A stretch of 64,000 bases of DNA from Opitutaceae bacterium (GCA_028688225.1 JAQTYQ010000003.1:62001-126000), one strand, 5' to 3'; positions 1-9,124 are shown, numbered from the stretch's first letter. Notes: generated from the letters alone by a model not told the origin. Numbers and translations are program-made.

Positions 1-488
<488 letters not shown>

Positions 489-571
489 TCAAGTTCCATC
501 CCAGTTAGTAACTATGGGCTGAAATATGAAAAGGATTCATAATGACGCGCCGCCGGCTCCAGCGCGGCGGA

Positions 572-2245
572 TCAGACGTAATCCCGATAGGCCGGCACGA
601 ACATGCGGGAACGGATGTCGGCTTCGAGGTCGGCCGGGTAGGGCCGGCGGGCCAGACCAGCGTGATAGGCTTCGTCGGCGACAGCCGTGGCGATCTTGAC
701 GGAAACTTCGCGGATCTTCGACAGGGCCGGGTAAACCCGTCCGAGCACAAGATCTTCGTCAGACACCAGCGCGGCCAGCGCCTTGGCGGCGGTCAGGAAC
801 ATGCCATCTGTTATTTGGGTGGATTCACAGACCAAGGCGCCCAAGCCGACACCAGGGAAGATGTAAACGTTGTTGCCCTGGCCCGGCACGAAGGTGCGGC
901 CGCCAAGTGTCACCGGCGGGAACGGGCTTCCACTGGCAACTATCGCGCGACCTTCCGTCCAGAGATAGGCGTCTTCCGCGGTGCACTCCGCTTTGGAGGT
1001 GGGGTTTGACAGGGCGAAGATGATGGGACGCTGATTAAAGGAGGACATCCGGGAGACAATTTCCCGCGTAAAGGCTCGTGCCTGCCCTGAAACCCCAATG
1101 AGCGCCGTGGGACGGAGAGTCTCGACCGCCTCGGCCAGAGTTGCCAGGGGGGGGTGAACGTGCGCATAAGGCGCCTTATGGTCGGCCAGGCGACCCGGGC
1201 GGTTGCGTACGACCAGCCCCTGCGAATCGACAAACCAGCAGTGCTGGCGGGCTTCGGCCTCGCTGAGGCCTTCCTGTTGGACTGCCGCCACAAAGAGATC
1301 GGCGATGCCCGTGCCCGCCTCGCCGGCGCCGAGGAAGAGGAGTTTCTGATCACGCAGGCGACCGCCGACAAGGCGCAAACCGGCGAGAATACCGGCCAGC
1401 GCCACGGAAGCGGTGCCCTGAATGTCGTCATTGAAACTGCAAATTTTGTCGCGGTACTGGCGAAGCAGTCGGAACGCGTTGGTGTTCCCGAAATCCTCCC
1501 ACTGGAGCAGGGCTTTGGGATAGGCTTGCTGGACCGCTTCGACGAATTCCTGGAGGAAGGCATCATATTCCGGACCACGCACGCGTTTCTGATAAAGTCC
1601 GATGTATAGCGGATCCTCGTGCAGCTTGGTGTTGTCGGTGCCGACATCCAAGGTGATGGGAAGGCAATAATAAGGATGCAGCCCCGCACAGGCCGTGTAG
1701 AGCGAGAGCTTGCCGACGGGGATGCCCATGCCCAGCGCGCCCAGATCTCCCAAGCCGAGGATACGTTCGCCATCGGTTACCACAATCATGCGCACGTCTG
1801 GATGCGGCCAGTGGCGAAAAATCTCCGCGATGCGGCCGCGCTCGCGGATGCTGATGAAGATCCCACGCGGCCGGCGAAAGATGGCGCCGTATTCGAGACA
1901 GGCCTGGCCCACCGTCGGTGTATAAATGATGGGGATCATCTCCTCCGCGTGTTCCTGCACCAGCTTGTAGAACAGAGTCTCGTTGCGATTTTGCAGGGTG
2001 GTGAGGAAGATGTACTTTTCGAGCGGGTCTGATTTACGGAGAAAATTGCCGTACGCGCGCCCGAGTTGTTCCTTGAGCGTGAACACGCGCGGCGGCAGCA
2101 GCCCGCGTAGTCCCAGTGCATCCCGTTCGCGCTCGGTGAAGGCCGTCCCTTTGTTAAGCAGGGAATTGGTCAGCAGGGTGTGTCCCCAAGGGAAGGTCGG
2201 GCCCCCATGCGGATTCAGGCCGCCATCGACAGGAGATGAAGTCAT
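572..2245 (-). CDS. maeA: NAD-dependent malic enzyme (malate to pyruvate plus CO2)
   Basis: The 557-residue protein matches the roughly 560-residue length of MaeA/eukaryote-type malic enzymes. Visible landmarks are RDALGLRGLLPP near residue 41, IYTPTVGQ (107-114) with the catalytic Tyr, TDGERILGLGDLG (157-169), the catalytic Lys region VGKLSLY near 179, metal ligands in WEDFG (249-253) and FNDDIQGT (271-278), and the nucleotide-binding loop GAGEAGTG (306-313). It decarboxylates malate oxidatively in the cytoplasm, linking the TCA cycle to pyruvate. The frame stays open upstream to 2428, but MTSSPVDGGLNPHG is chosen as the start (ATG at 2243-2245) because homologues begin just before the conserved N-terminal helix and the upstream extension is Arg-rich and unlike the family. 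It is a single gene with no operon partner. Confidence 0.93.
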   Translation of the reverse strand: MTSSPVDGGLNPHGGPTFPWGHTLLTNSLLNKGTAFTERERDALGLRGLLPPRVFTLKEQLGRAYGNFLRKSDPLEKYIFLTTLQNRNETLFYKLVQEHAEEMIPIIYTPTVGQACLEYGAIFRRPRGIFISIRERGRIAEIFRHWPHPDVRMIVVTDGERILGLGDLGALGMGIPVGKLSLYTACAGLHPYYCLPITLDVGTDNTKLHEDPLYIGLYQKRVRGPEYDAFLQEFVEAVQQAYPKALLQWEDFGNTNAFRLLRQYRDKICSFNDDIQGTASVALAGILAGLRLVGGRLRDQKLLFLGAGEAGTGIADLFVAAVQQEGLSEAEARQHCWFVDSQGLVVRNRPGRLADHKAPYAHVHPPLATLAEAVETLRPTALIGVSGQARAFTREIVSRMSSFNQRPIIFALSNPTSKAECTAEDAYLWTEGRAIVASGSPFPPVTLGGRTFVPGQGNNVYIFPGVGLGALVCESTQITDGMFLTAAKALAALVSDEDLVLGRVYPALSKIREVSVKIATAVADEAYHAGLARRPYPADLEADIRSRMFVPAYRDYV

Positions 2246-2446
2246 GCTATCAGTAAAGCCGCCTTTGGGACGGTAGTGAATGAAATTTGTCGGGAAAATA
2301 TGCGAGACGACAGGACGCGATTCTGGCAGGCTCACGGATGGCCTTGGTTCGGCATGGGCCCGCAAGAACCGGCGTGTTTGAAAGCGGAATATCGGCCGCA
2401 TCTCGCGCCGTGATCGCTCAAGTCGCAAGGCAGGATTACCTCAGCC

Positions 2447-2842
2447 ATGGTCAAGGGTCAGAAAGTTGTCTGCATAAACGACACATTCGCCGATTTCATC
2501 CGGGCGATTTACACCCAGCTCCCGGTGAAGGGGAAGACGTACACCATCCGCGAGGTTTTCCTGGGCCGTGAGAAGGTCGTGAAAGGAGGTGACACGGCGA
2601 CAGTCGGGCTTTTGCTCGAAGAATTGATCAATTCACCGGATCCCTTTCATGCAGGTCAGCAGGAGCTTGGCTTCTCGTCCGAACGGTTCGCCCCGCTTGA
2701 GGAGCTTCCTCCCGGAGAAATAGAGAAAGAAGTCAGTCTTGTTAATGGGGTAGACCAGGGATTTGGTTATAACATGCGCATGGCCGAAGATAGTGTTAAT
2801 CATTATCAATCAATTAATAGAACGAATAGCCGGTGTATTTGA
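2447..2842 (+). CDS. Conserved hypothetical small protein
   Basis: The 131-residue protein starts MVKGQKVVCINDTF and has a compact, conserved-looking core up to about residue 90 (LPVKGKTYTIREVF, GLLLEELINSP, GFSSERFAPLEELPP). This layout recalls small proteins of unknown function found in bacteria and phages; I do not recognise a function. The last 35 residues are compositionally different and AT-rich at the DNA level, and a Fur-box-like sequence (2789-2807) lies inside them. The C-terminal tail may therefore be a read-through into what is really the feo promoter region. No signal peptide or membrane segment is seen. Confidence 0.6.
   Translation: MVKGQKVVCINDTFADFIRAIYTQLPVKGKTYTIREVFLGREKVVKGGDTATVGLLLEELINSPDPFHAGQQELGFSSERFAPLEELPPGEIEKEVSLVNGVDQGFGYNMRMAEDSVNHYQSINRTNSRCI
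2789..2807. promoter_or_regulatory. Candidate Fur box upstream of the feo operon
   Basis: The 19 bases gatagtgttaatcattatc match 17 of 19 positions of the classical Fur consensus (three GATAAT-type hexamers, the last inverted). The site lies about 80 bp upstream of the first feoA start and inside the AT-rich 3' end of the preceding reading frame. Its position suits iron-dependent repression of the ferrous-iron uptake operon. The match is seen directly; Fur binding is inferred. Confidence 0.65.
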
Positions 2843-2863
2843 GGACAGACTCTTGGATTTGAG

Positions 2864-2880
2864 TTGAAACTGAGTCTCAA
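2864..2880. promoter_or_regulatory. Second palindromic operator, Fur-like 7-1-7 layout, at feoA
   Basis: The 17 bases ttgaaactgagtctcaa form an imperfect palindrome in which TGAnACT and AGTnTCA face each other across a single central base. This is the 7-1-7 spacing of a Fur site with different inner bases. It ends seven bases before the TTG candidate start of the first feoA, so a bound repressor would block initiation or translation start. It could be a second Fur site or the site of another metal regulator. Confidence 0.5.
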
Positions 2881-2886
2881 CTTGTT

Positions 2887-3162
2887 TTGCTCGGAGGCGT
2901 GCCTGCATTACCTGACAACGGTTGCCCCCAGCGCCTTGCCCTTACCGAACTTCCTGCCGGTGTGTCTGGCCGCGTTGCCGAGGTGAATGGTAAAAGCGAG
3001 TTCAGCCAGCGCCTCCGTGAGATGGGGTTTTGCGAGTCTGCCATCATCCAAAAAATCGCCGGCAAGCACCTGTTGATCTGCCAGCTTTGTGGCACCCGGG
3101 TGGCCCTGAGCGATCAGGCCGCACAAAACATCGTCGTTGAACCGATCCGTGGAGACGCCTGA
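2887..3162 (+). CDS. feoA: FeoA-domain protein (first copy)
   Basis: The 91-residue protein has the FeoA SH3-like core: LALTELPAGVSGRVAEVNG, then LREMGFCESAIIQKI, then VALSDQAAQNIVV. FeoA proteins are small cytoplasmic partners of the FeoB ferrous-iron permease. This copy is more divergent than the next one and has extra Cys residues (C at about 13, 50, 64, 67, including ICQLCG). The start is uncertain: TTG at 2887 opens the frame and GTG at 2899 is an alternative directly behind a cggagg sequence. It is followed after 44 bp by a second feoA and then feoB on the same strand. Confidence 0.82.
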   Translation: MLGGVPALPDNGCPQRLALTELPAGVSGRVAEVNGKSEFSQRLREMGFCESAIIQKIAGKHLLICQLCGTRVALSDQAAQNIVVEPIRGDA

Positions 3163-3206
3163 GCCGGTCTTGTTTACTTGAACGCCGCCGGACCGTCCAT
3201 GCCTCA

Positions 3207-3443
3207 ATGCTCAAATTGTCACAGCTTCCTATCGGAACCCGGGCGATCGTGCGCGAATTCCCCAGACAAGGCTCGGCGTTTCTTCGTCTGCGCGAGATGG
3301 GCGTGCTGCCCGGTACTTCGCTAACGCTGGTGCGCACCGCTCCGCTTGGCGACCCCTTGGAGATCCAGGTGCGGGGTTACAGCCTCACGCTGCGCAAGAG
3401 CGAGGCGGAATACGTGCTGGTGGAATTAGCCGATGGCCAGTGA
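3207..3443 (+). CDS. feoA: Ferrous iron transport protein A (second copy)
   Basis: This 78-residue protein is a standard stand-alone FeoA: it starts MLKLSQLPIGTRAIVREF, continues LRLREMGVLPGTSLTLVRTAPLGDPLEI, and ends VRGYSLTLRKSEAEYVLVE. That is the full SH3-like FeoA domain at its usual length of 75-80 residues. It lies between another feoA and feoB (76 bp before feoB) on the same strand, so all are likely co-transcribed. Two consecutive feoA genes before feoB recur in several bacterial groups; their separate roles are not evident from sequence. Confidence 0.92.
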   Translation: MLKLSQLPIGTRAIVREFPRQGSAFLRLREMGVLPGTSLTLVRTAPLGDPLEIQVRGYSLTLRKSEAEYVLVELADGQ

Positions 3444-3519
3444 CGCATTGCCCGATGGAACCGGCCATCATGGCTGCCGGCCGCGGGCCGGTGGATGTTG
3501 ATTTCCTTGCTGGCCCGCG

Positions 3520-5643
3520 ATGAGCGATACTTTTTCCAAATCCGCCACTGCGGGCCGCCCGCCCGTCTATGCTCTCGTCGGCAATCCCAATTGCGGCAAG
3601 AGCACGCTCTTCAATGCGCTCACCGGGCTGAAACAGAAGGTCGGCAACTATCCCGGCGTCACCGTCGAGAAGAGGATCGGAACCACCTACTCGCAGCATG
3701 GCCGTCCGATCACGGTCATCGACCTGCCCGGCACCTACTCGCTGGCCGCCCGCTCGCCGGACGAAGCCATTGTGCGCGACGTGCTCCTCGGCCGGCGCAC
3801 GGATACCGCGCAACCCGATCGCATCATCTGCATTGTCGATGCCACCAATCTCGAGCGAAACCTTTACTTGGTCCATCAGGTGCTTGATCTCGGCCGGCCT
3901 GTCATCCTCGTGCTCAACATGATGGATCTTGTTGCGACCGCCGGACTCAACCTGCGCCTTACGCGTCTCGAGCATGCGCTGGGGATCCCGGTCGTCCCCT
4001 GCGAGGCGGCCAACGGCAAAGGCATCCTTGAGCTCCGTCTGGCCATGAGCCGCCCCGATCTGCCGCTGTCGCGGCATAGCTGGGATATTCCCGTACCCAT
4101 TGCTCCTGCCGTTTCCGAGCTGCAGGCCTCGCTGGTCGAACACGACCGCAAGCAACCGCTGATCGCCCGGGCGGAGGCGCTCCTGCTCCTCACCGATCAG
4201 GATACGGTGCGTGTCGCCGGCTCCACCCCGCTCAGCGCGCCCACGACGGCGATCCTTGCGGCTTGGAAAAGGCGTTGGGAGGGAGAAGGCATCGATTGGT
4301 CGGGTGCACTCGTGAACAGCCGCTACGAAGGCATCGGGCGATTATGCGCCGAGGTTGTGCAACGCACCGGCCGATCCGGTCCGGGCATATCCGACCGTAT
4401 CGACGGGGTCGTCGTGCATCCTTTGTGGGGCTGGTTGGTGCTCGGGGGTGTCATGGCGGTGCTGTTCCTCTCGATTTTCACTCTCGCGGAGTATCCGATG
4501 AACTGGATCGACGCGCGGGTGGCTGCGCTCGGCGGCTGGGTGCAGGACCTCATGCCCCCGGGCGACCTGCGTGACCTTGTCACCGGCGGGGCGATCGCGG
4601 GCGTGGGGGGCGTGGTGGTCTTCCTGCCGCAGATCCTGATCCTGTTCTTCTTTCTCGGCCTGCTCGAGAGCACCGGTTACATGGCGCGCGCCGCGTTCAT
4701 CATGGACCGCCTGATGAGCCGGGTTGGTCTCAACGGCAAATCGTTCATTCCGTTGCTCAGCTCGTATGCCTGTGCGATCCCCGGCATCATGGCCACGCGC
4801 ACCATCGAGGATCCGAAAGACCGGCTGGTGACGATCCTCGTGGCGCCGCTGATGAGCTGTTCGGCGCGGCTGCCGGTCTATCTGCTCATGATTGCCGCGC
4901 TGCTGCCCGGCGACCGGGTGTCCGTCGGTGCAAAAGTGGGCTTGATGCTGCTCATGTATGCGCTGGGCACGCTGGGCGCGTTTGGCTTCGCCTGGCTGTT
5001 CAAGAAATATCTGCTCCAGGGCGAACCGCCGCTCATGCTCATGGAACTGCCGCCTTACCGCCTGCCGCGCCTGAGGGACGTGCTGCTGCACATGCTGGAA
5101 CGCGCCGGCCTCTTCCTGCGCAAGGCGGGCACCATCATCCTCGGCATCTCGATCGTACTGTGGTTTCTCACCACTTATCCCAAACATCCCGGTCCCGCGA
5201 CATCGCAGGATCAGATTGCGCATAGCTTCGCGGGCACGGCGGGACGCGTGCTCGAACCAGCCATCAAGCCGCTGGGGTTCGACTGGCGCATCGGGATCGG
5301 GCTGATCAGTTCGTTTGCGGCGCGCGAGGTCTTTGTCAGTTCACTGGCGGTTGTGTTCAGCGTCGATAGCCTCGATGGGGGGAAGCACGCGGACATCGCC
5401 CCCTTGCGCAGTTCGTTGGCCGCGGCCGTGTGGCCGGATGGGGCCAAACTGTTCACGCCGCTCGTCTGTCTCACCCTCATGATCTATTATGTTTTTGCCA
5501 TGCAATGCATGAGCACGGTGGCCGTGGTGCAACGTGAGACCAACTCCTGGCGCTGGCCGCTTTTCCAGATCGCGTACATGACGGGCACCGCCTGGCTCGT
5601 CTGTTTCGCCGTCTATCAGACCGGTCGCGCGCTGGGATTTTGA
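3520..5643 (+). CDS. feoB: Ferrous iron permease with GTPase domain
   Basis: The 707-residue protein carries an N-terminal G domain with G1 GNPNCGKS (21-28), switch region VGNYPGVTVE (41-50), G3 DLPG (68-71) and G4 NMMD (133-136). A roughly 400-residue membrane part follows with the two Gate motifs typical of FeoB: a segment with ESTGYMARAAFIMDR and SYACAIPGIMATRTI, and a second with AGTIILGISIVLWFL. It moves Fe(II) across the cytoplasmic membrane under low-oxygen or low-iron conditions. It follows two feoA genes and precedes a Cys-rich membrane peptide, forming a complete feo operon under likely Fur control. Confidence 0.97.
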   Translation: MSDTFSKSATAGRPPVYALVGNPNCGKSTLFNALTGLKQKVGNYPGVTVEKRIGTTYSQHGRPITVIDLPGTYSLAARSPDEAIVRDVLLGRRTDTAQPDRIICIVDATNLERNLYLVHQVLDLGRPVILVLNMMDLVATAGLNLRLTRLEHALGIPVVPCEAANGKGILELRLAMSRPDLPLSRHSWDIPVPIAPAVSELQASLVEHDRKQPLIARAEALLLLTDQDTVRVAGSTPLSAPTTAILAAWKRRWEGEGIDWSGALVNSRYEGIGRLCAEVVQRTGRSGPGISDRIDGVVVHPLWGWLVLGGVMAVLFLSIFTLAEYPMNWIDARVAALGGWVQDLMPPGDLRDLVTGGAIAGVGGVVVFLPQILILFFFLGLLESTGYMARAAFIMDRLMSRVGLNGKSFIPLLSSYACAIPGIMATRTIEDPKDRLVTILVAPLMSCSARLPVYLLMIAALLPGDRVSVGAKVGLMLLMYALGTLGAFGFAWLFKKYLLQGEPPLMLMELPPYRLPRLRDVLLHMLERAGLFLRKAGTIILGISIVLWFLTTYPKHPGPATSQDQIAHSFAGTAGRVLEPAIKPLGFDWRIGIGLISSFAAREVFVSSLAVVFSVDSLDGGKHADIAPLRSSLAAAVWPDGAKLFTPLVCLTLMIYYVFAMQCMSTVAVVQRETNSWRWPLFQIAYMTGTAWLVCFAVYQTGRALGF

Positions 5644-5669
5644 TGCGCCCGGCCTGACAATGCGCCCCG

Positions 5670-5858
5670 ATGGCCTATGATCTCTTGATGACCTCTTCCT
5701 GGCAGACTATCAGCGCGCTGTTGATCGTCGGGCTTGCCGCGACGTGGCTGGTGCGCATGGCCATGAAGAAGGGCAAGACGCCGGGCTGCGGCAGCGAGGG
5801 CTGCGGAGCCCTCAGCCCGGACGCGCGGGCTTTGCGCAAGAAGCTCAGGAAAGGGTAG
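5670..5858 (+). CDS. FeoB-associated Cys-rich membrane peptide
   Basis: The 62-residue product has one N-terminal membrane span (ISALLIVGLAATWLV), then a basic stretch and the Cys motif CGSEGCG, and ends in a basic tail. Such short one-span proteins with a Cys-x(4)-Cys motif directly after feoB form the family usually named FeoB-associated Cys-rich membrane protein. They are thought to assist FeoB, perhaps by iron handling. The gene begins 26 bp after the feoB stop. ATG at 5670 is used; a second in-frame ATG at 5688 is equally close to the membrane segment. Confidence 0.82.
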   Translation: MAYDLLMTSSWQTISALLIVGLAATWLVRMAMKKGKTPGCGSEGCGALSPDARALRKKLRKG

Positions 5859-5914
5859 GGCCCGCTGTTGCGTTGTGCGGGGACGACAGCGACATTTCCC
5901 ACCGGGCATCACTT

Positions 5915-6913
5915 ATGAAAGCCGCCGTTCTTGAGGGCGTAGAAAAACAACTCGTCATCAGGCAGGTCGCCGATCCGGTGCCAGCGCCGGGTTTGGCCGT
6001 GGTGCGCCTGGAGGCCGCGGCGTTGAACCATCGTGACCTCTGGATTCAGCAGGGTCGCTATGCCGGACTGAAGTTTCCCATCATCCTCGGATCCGACGGC
6101 ACGGGTGTGGTCGAGGCCGTCGGCAGCCAAAACGACCGTGAGTGGATTGGGCGTCAGGTCGTCATCAACCCCAGCCTCGACTGGGGTGTTGATCCACGGG
6201 TCCAGGGAACTCGGTTTCGCATCCTCGGCCTCCCCGATGACGGCACCCTGGCCGAGGCAGTAGCGGTGCCGGTGGCCAACCTTGCACCCCGGCCCGCCCA
6301 TCTTGCCGTGGGGCAGGCCGCAGCACTTCCGCTTGCCGGACTTACCGCTTGGCGGGCCCTTTTCTCCCGCGGTCAGCTTCGTGCGGGCGAGAAGGTGCTC
6401 ATCACCGGCATCGGCGGCGGGGTGGCGCTCCTCACCCTACAATTCGCCTTGGCCGCGGGGGCCACCGTCTATGTCACGTCCGGGTCGGCGGAAAAACTGG
6501 CGCAGGCGCGCACCCTCGGCGCCGCCGGCGGCGCCAGCTACCGCGACCCCGGCTGGTCGACGCAGCTCCAGCAGCAGGGCGGTTTTTTTGACCTGATCGT
6601 GGACAGCGCCATGGGCGAGGGTCTGGCCCCGCTGATCGAACTCGCCCGGCCCGGGGGGCGCATCGTCTTCTATGGCGCGACGACAGGAAATCCGCCGGGT
6701 TTCGACGCCCGCAAGGTGTTCTTCCGCCAGCTCTCGCTGCTTGGCACCACGATGGGCGCACCGGCGGACTTTGCGGCCATGGTGCGCCTGGTCGAGACGA
6801 AGCGCATCGTGCCGGTGATCGACACCATCCTGCCGCTGGAGGAGGTCGAACAAGGGCTGCGGCGCATGAAGACAGCGGCCCAGTTTGGCAAGATCGTGCT
6901 CACATTGACGTGA
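5915..6913 (+). CDS. Quinone/alcohol-type medium-chain oxidoreductase, zinc-free
   Basis: The 332-residue protein is an MDR-superfamily NAD(P)H oxidoreductase. The N-terminal GroES-like fold contains LNHRDLWIQQGRY and ILGSDGTGVVEAVG. The Rossmann domain has VLITGIGGGVALLTLQFA (a GxGxxG-type loop) and IVFYGATTG. The cluster of Cys that binds structural zinc in true alcohol dehydrogenases is absent, which favours a quinone reductase-like or YogA-like enzyme. Substrate is unknown. The frame is open upstream, but MKAAVLEGVEKQLVIRQV at 5915 is the typical family start. It follows the feo operon by 56 bp, with no evidence of a functional link. Confidence 0.85.
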   Translation: MKAAVLEGVEKQLVIRQVADPVPAPGLAVVRLEAAALNHRDLWIQQGRYAGLKFPIILGSDGTGVVEAVGSQNDREWIGRQVVINPSLDWGVDPRVQGTRFRILGLPDDGTLAEAVAVPVANLAPRPAHLAVGQAAALPLAGLTAWRALFSRGQLRAGEKVLITGIGGGVALLTLQFALAAGATVYVTSGSAEKLAQARTLGAAGGASYRDPGWSTQLQQQGGFFDLIVDSAMGEGLAPLIELARPGGRIVFYGATTGNPPGFDARKVFFRQLSLLGTTMGAPADFAAMVRLVETKRIVPVIDTILPLEEVEQGLRRMKTAAQFGKIVLTLT

Positions 6914-6937
6914 GCCACGGCGTGGCGGAGCCGCGAC

Positions 6938-8023
6938 TCAGGCGAATTCTTCTTCGCCGATGAGCGGAGCGACCGGCCGGCCGATGTTGCGCCGGAGGGT
7001 CTCGAGATTCTCGCGGACCAGTTCCCCCATGGTCTGGCAGTGCAGGTGGCGCTCGGAGCGAAAATGCTCGGCTAGGCTCTCCCGAAGCTGGTGCACTTTC
7101 TCGTCGGGAGCGATGCGGTCCCGCACCATGACCTGCAGCAGATAGCCCAGGCGGTGCGCGGCGATCTCGGAGCGCTGCAGCATGAGCGTCTGCTCCTCGC
7201 GCTGGTATTGCAGCGAGGTCTCGTAGCGCAGGTGCTTGAGGCAGTAGAGCGCGAGCGGGGTGTTCTCCTTGAAGAACTGGGGCAGGTAGAAGTTCTTGCG
7301 GCCGTTGTAAGATTGCTGGTCGAAGTCCATCGCGCGGATGCGGATCTGCGCGTCCTCGAAATCGGGCATGATGATGACGACAAAGTTGTAGGAACGCATG
7401 TCGCCGAGCAGGCGGATGAAGCAGCGCTCGTTGAACTTCACGAGCTCCTTGGCCACCCGGATGGGTTTGAGGTCGCCGTGGTTCAACCAGCGCTCGATGA
7501 AGACGTCACCGGGGATGCCGGGAATATGCTCCTCGACCAGGGTGCCGCCGCAGGTCAGGAAACTGAGGCGGTTGGGGGAAAGCAGGTGCTCGAGCTCGAG
7601 CCCGTAGACGCGCGAGGCATCGGCCTGCTTGATGTAGAAATGATCGGGATTGTCGTTGTAGGCGTTGACGATGCGGATGCGAAACGGCTGGGAGTTGCCG
7701 AAGGAGCAGAAGTCAATGCGGTCGATGTAGAGGTGCGCCATGACCGAGAAGTCGCCGTCGACCTTGAGCAGGGCGTAGATGCGCTTCAGGTCTTCATTGA
7801 GCGCCGGCATGTCTTCGGCACGGTAAGCCACGGTTTCCCAGAGTGTGGCCTGGCCGGATGCGTCAATCAGCGGGGCGGTTTCCTGGAAATCGCGGAGCCG
7901 TGCGTAAGTGACCGGCAGATCCCGATCCCGCCGGTAGCGCCGCAGATAGGAGCGGAGCTCATCGATGATGGGGTAGCTCGGCTTTTTCTGCGTCGGGAGG
8001 ATGTTGGCCGCGTCTGCAGGCAT
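6938..8023 (-). CDS. Uncharacterised protein with kinase-like (APH/protein-kinase fold) motifs
   Basis: I do not recognise a named family for this 361-residue protein, which has no signal peptide or membrane span. The order of conserved-looking motifs resembles aminoglycoside-phosphotransferase-type kinases: a beta-strand Lys in FYIKQ (129-133), an acidic helix GLELEHLL (141-148), a hinge GGTLVEEHIPGIPG (159-172), a catalytic-loop-like LLGDMRSYNFVV (205-216, Asp208 and Asn213), and a metal-loop-like AMDFDQQS (231-238, Asp233 and Asp235). The C-terminal third is helical and charged. The start MPADAANILP at 8021-8023 is preferred over an upstream extension. The gene stands alone, convergent with the oxidoreductase gene. 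Confidence 0.75.
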   Translation of the reverse strand: MPADAANILPTQKKPSYPIIDELRSYLRRYRRDRDLPVTYARLRDFQETAPLIDASGQATLWETVAYRAEDMPALNEDLKRIYALLKVDGDFSVMAHLYIDRIDFCSFGNSQPFRIRIVNAYNDNPDHFYIKQADASRVYGLELEHLLSPNRLSFLTCGGTLVEEHIPGIPGDVFIERWLNHGDLKPIRVAKELVKFNERCFIRLLGDMRSYNFVVIIMPDFEDAQIRIRAMDFDQQSYNGRKNFYLPQFFKENTPLALYCLKHLRYETSLQYQREEQTLMLQRSEIAAHRLGYLLQVMVRDRIAPDEKVHQLRESLAEHFRSERHLHCQTMGELVRENLETLRRNIGRPVAPLIGEEEFA

Positions 8024-8099
8024 GAGGGCAGGGTAGCGATTCGTGGTGCGCAGGCAAACCAGCTCTGCAAATCCGGGCCCGCCGGCCAATCCGGGAACC

Positions 8100-9014
8100 T
8101 TATTCCATCTTCAGCAACAATCGGCGCACGCCTTCAATGGGCGGGTCGGTGATTGGTTGCAGCTGCACGGGCCAGGCGTGGGTGGCGGCGAAGGCCCGCA
8201 GGGCAGACCGGCAGGCTGGGCGGTTGAGCAGCGCTCCGGAGACGCCACAGGGTAGCGCGGCCCCGGCTGTCGCCCGCGGGAAAAGCTGTTGCAGCACGCG
8301 ATGCACCAGCGCGGCGAGACCGCCGAGCGATTCGGCGATGATTTGTTGAGCGGCTCCGCAGCCCTGCTCCGCCAGTTCGATTGCCCGGGGCGCAAACGCG
8401 GCGATTTTGGCGTTCGCCGCCGCATCGGCATAAAACAGCCCCGAATTGGCGGCGTAGTCGCTGAGGCCGGTGTATTGGCAGAGCGCCTCAGCCAGGGCGG
8501 TGTGTTCGGCCCAGCCCTGCAGTTCGAGCAGGGCGCGGGCGACGGCGCGTCGGCCCAGATCGTAGCCGCTGCCGGAATCGCCGAAGCGCCAGCCGAGGCC
8601 GCCGGCGTAATGCGCAGATCCGTCGGGCGCCCGGGCGGCGACGAACGAACCCGTGCCGGCGTGCACGACCAGACCGGGTGCCCCTCCCGTGGCGAGTTCG
8701 AGCACCGGGAGGGAATCGGGTGCAGCCTCTATCCGGCCAAAACCGCCGAGCTGGGCGGCGGTTTCACGCCAGAACGGCTGGCTGCCCGCCATGCAGAGCA
8801 GGGTCGTCGTGATCTCAAGTTTGAGCTGGGGGATTCGTGATTGGACGCGGACCGCCTGCATCGCCTCGAGCAGAAGCGCCCGCGCTTGGTCAGGGCCCAC
8901 CACGCTGGGATTGCAGCCCGGGGCCATGTGCCGGCCCGCAACCACTCCGGAAGCATCGACGAGGATGCATTCGGTTTTTGTGCCGCCGCCATCGACGCCG
9001 ATTTTGAAGCTCAT
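8100..9014 (-). CDS. BadF/BadG-type sugar kinase, N-acetylglucosamine kinase-like
   Basis: The 304-residue protein starts MSFKIGVDGGGTKTECILVD, the phosphate-1 motif of the ASKHA fold as found in GlcNAc kinase and the BadF/BadG family. Later it has HAGTGSFVAAR (phosphate-2) and LGWRFGDSGSGYDLGRRAV, the hallmark of GlcNAc/MurNAc-type kinases, and a C-terminal GVSGALL (adenosine region). It should phosphorylate an amino sugar in the cytoplasm. It lies next to a SIS-domain protein on the same strand (110 bp apart), and the pair suggests amino-sugar salvage, perhaps from cell-wall recycling. GlcNAc versus MurNAc or glucosamine cannot be decided from sequence. Confidence 0.85.
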   Translation of the reverse strand: MSFKIGVDGGGTKTECILVDASGVVAGRHMAPGCNPSVVGPDQARALLLEAMQAVRVQSRIPQLKLEITTTLLCMAGSQPFWRETAAQLGGFGRIEAAPDSLPVLELATGGAPGLVVHAGTGSFVAARAPDGSAHYAGGLGWRFGDSGSGYDLGRRAVARALLELQGWAEHTALAEALCQYTGLSDYAANSGLFYADAAANAKIAAFAPRAIELAEQGCGAAQQIIAESLGGLAALVHRVLQQLFPRATAGAALPCGVSGALLNRPACRSALRAFAATHAWPVQLQPITDPPIEGVRRLLLKME

Positions 9015-9124
9015 AAGGATTTGCGCAAAAACAGCCTCACCCGGCACGATTCCGCCAAGCTGAAGGCAGGGGTGGGCGGCATGCTTGTCGCCGGTGCACT
9101 GGACGGTTGTTTTTGCACAAATCC

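Noticed and set aside
545-571. Rho-independent terminator after the malic enzyme gene
   Set aside because: A GC-rich inverted repeat exists (cgccgc/gcggcg), but no T run follows it on the minus strand.
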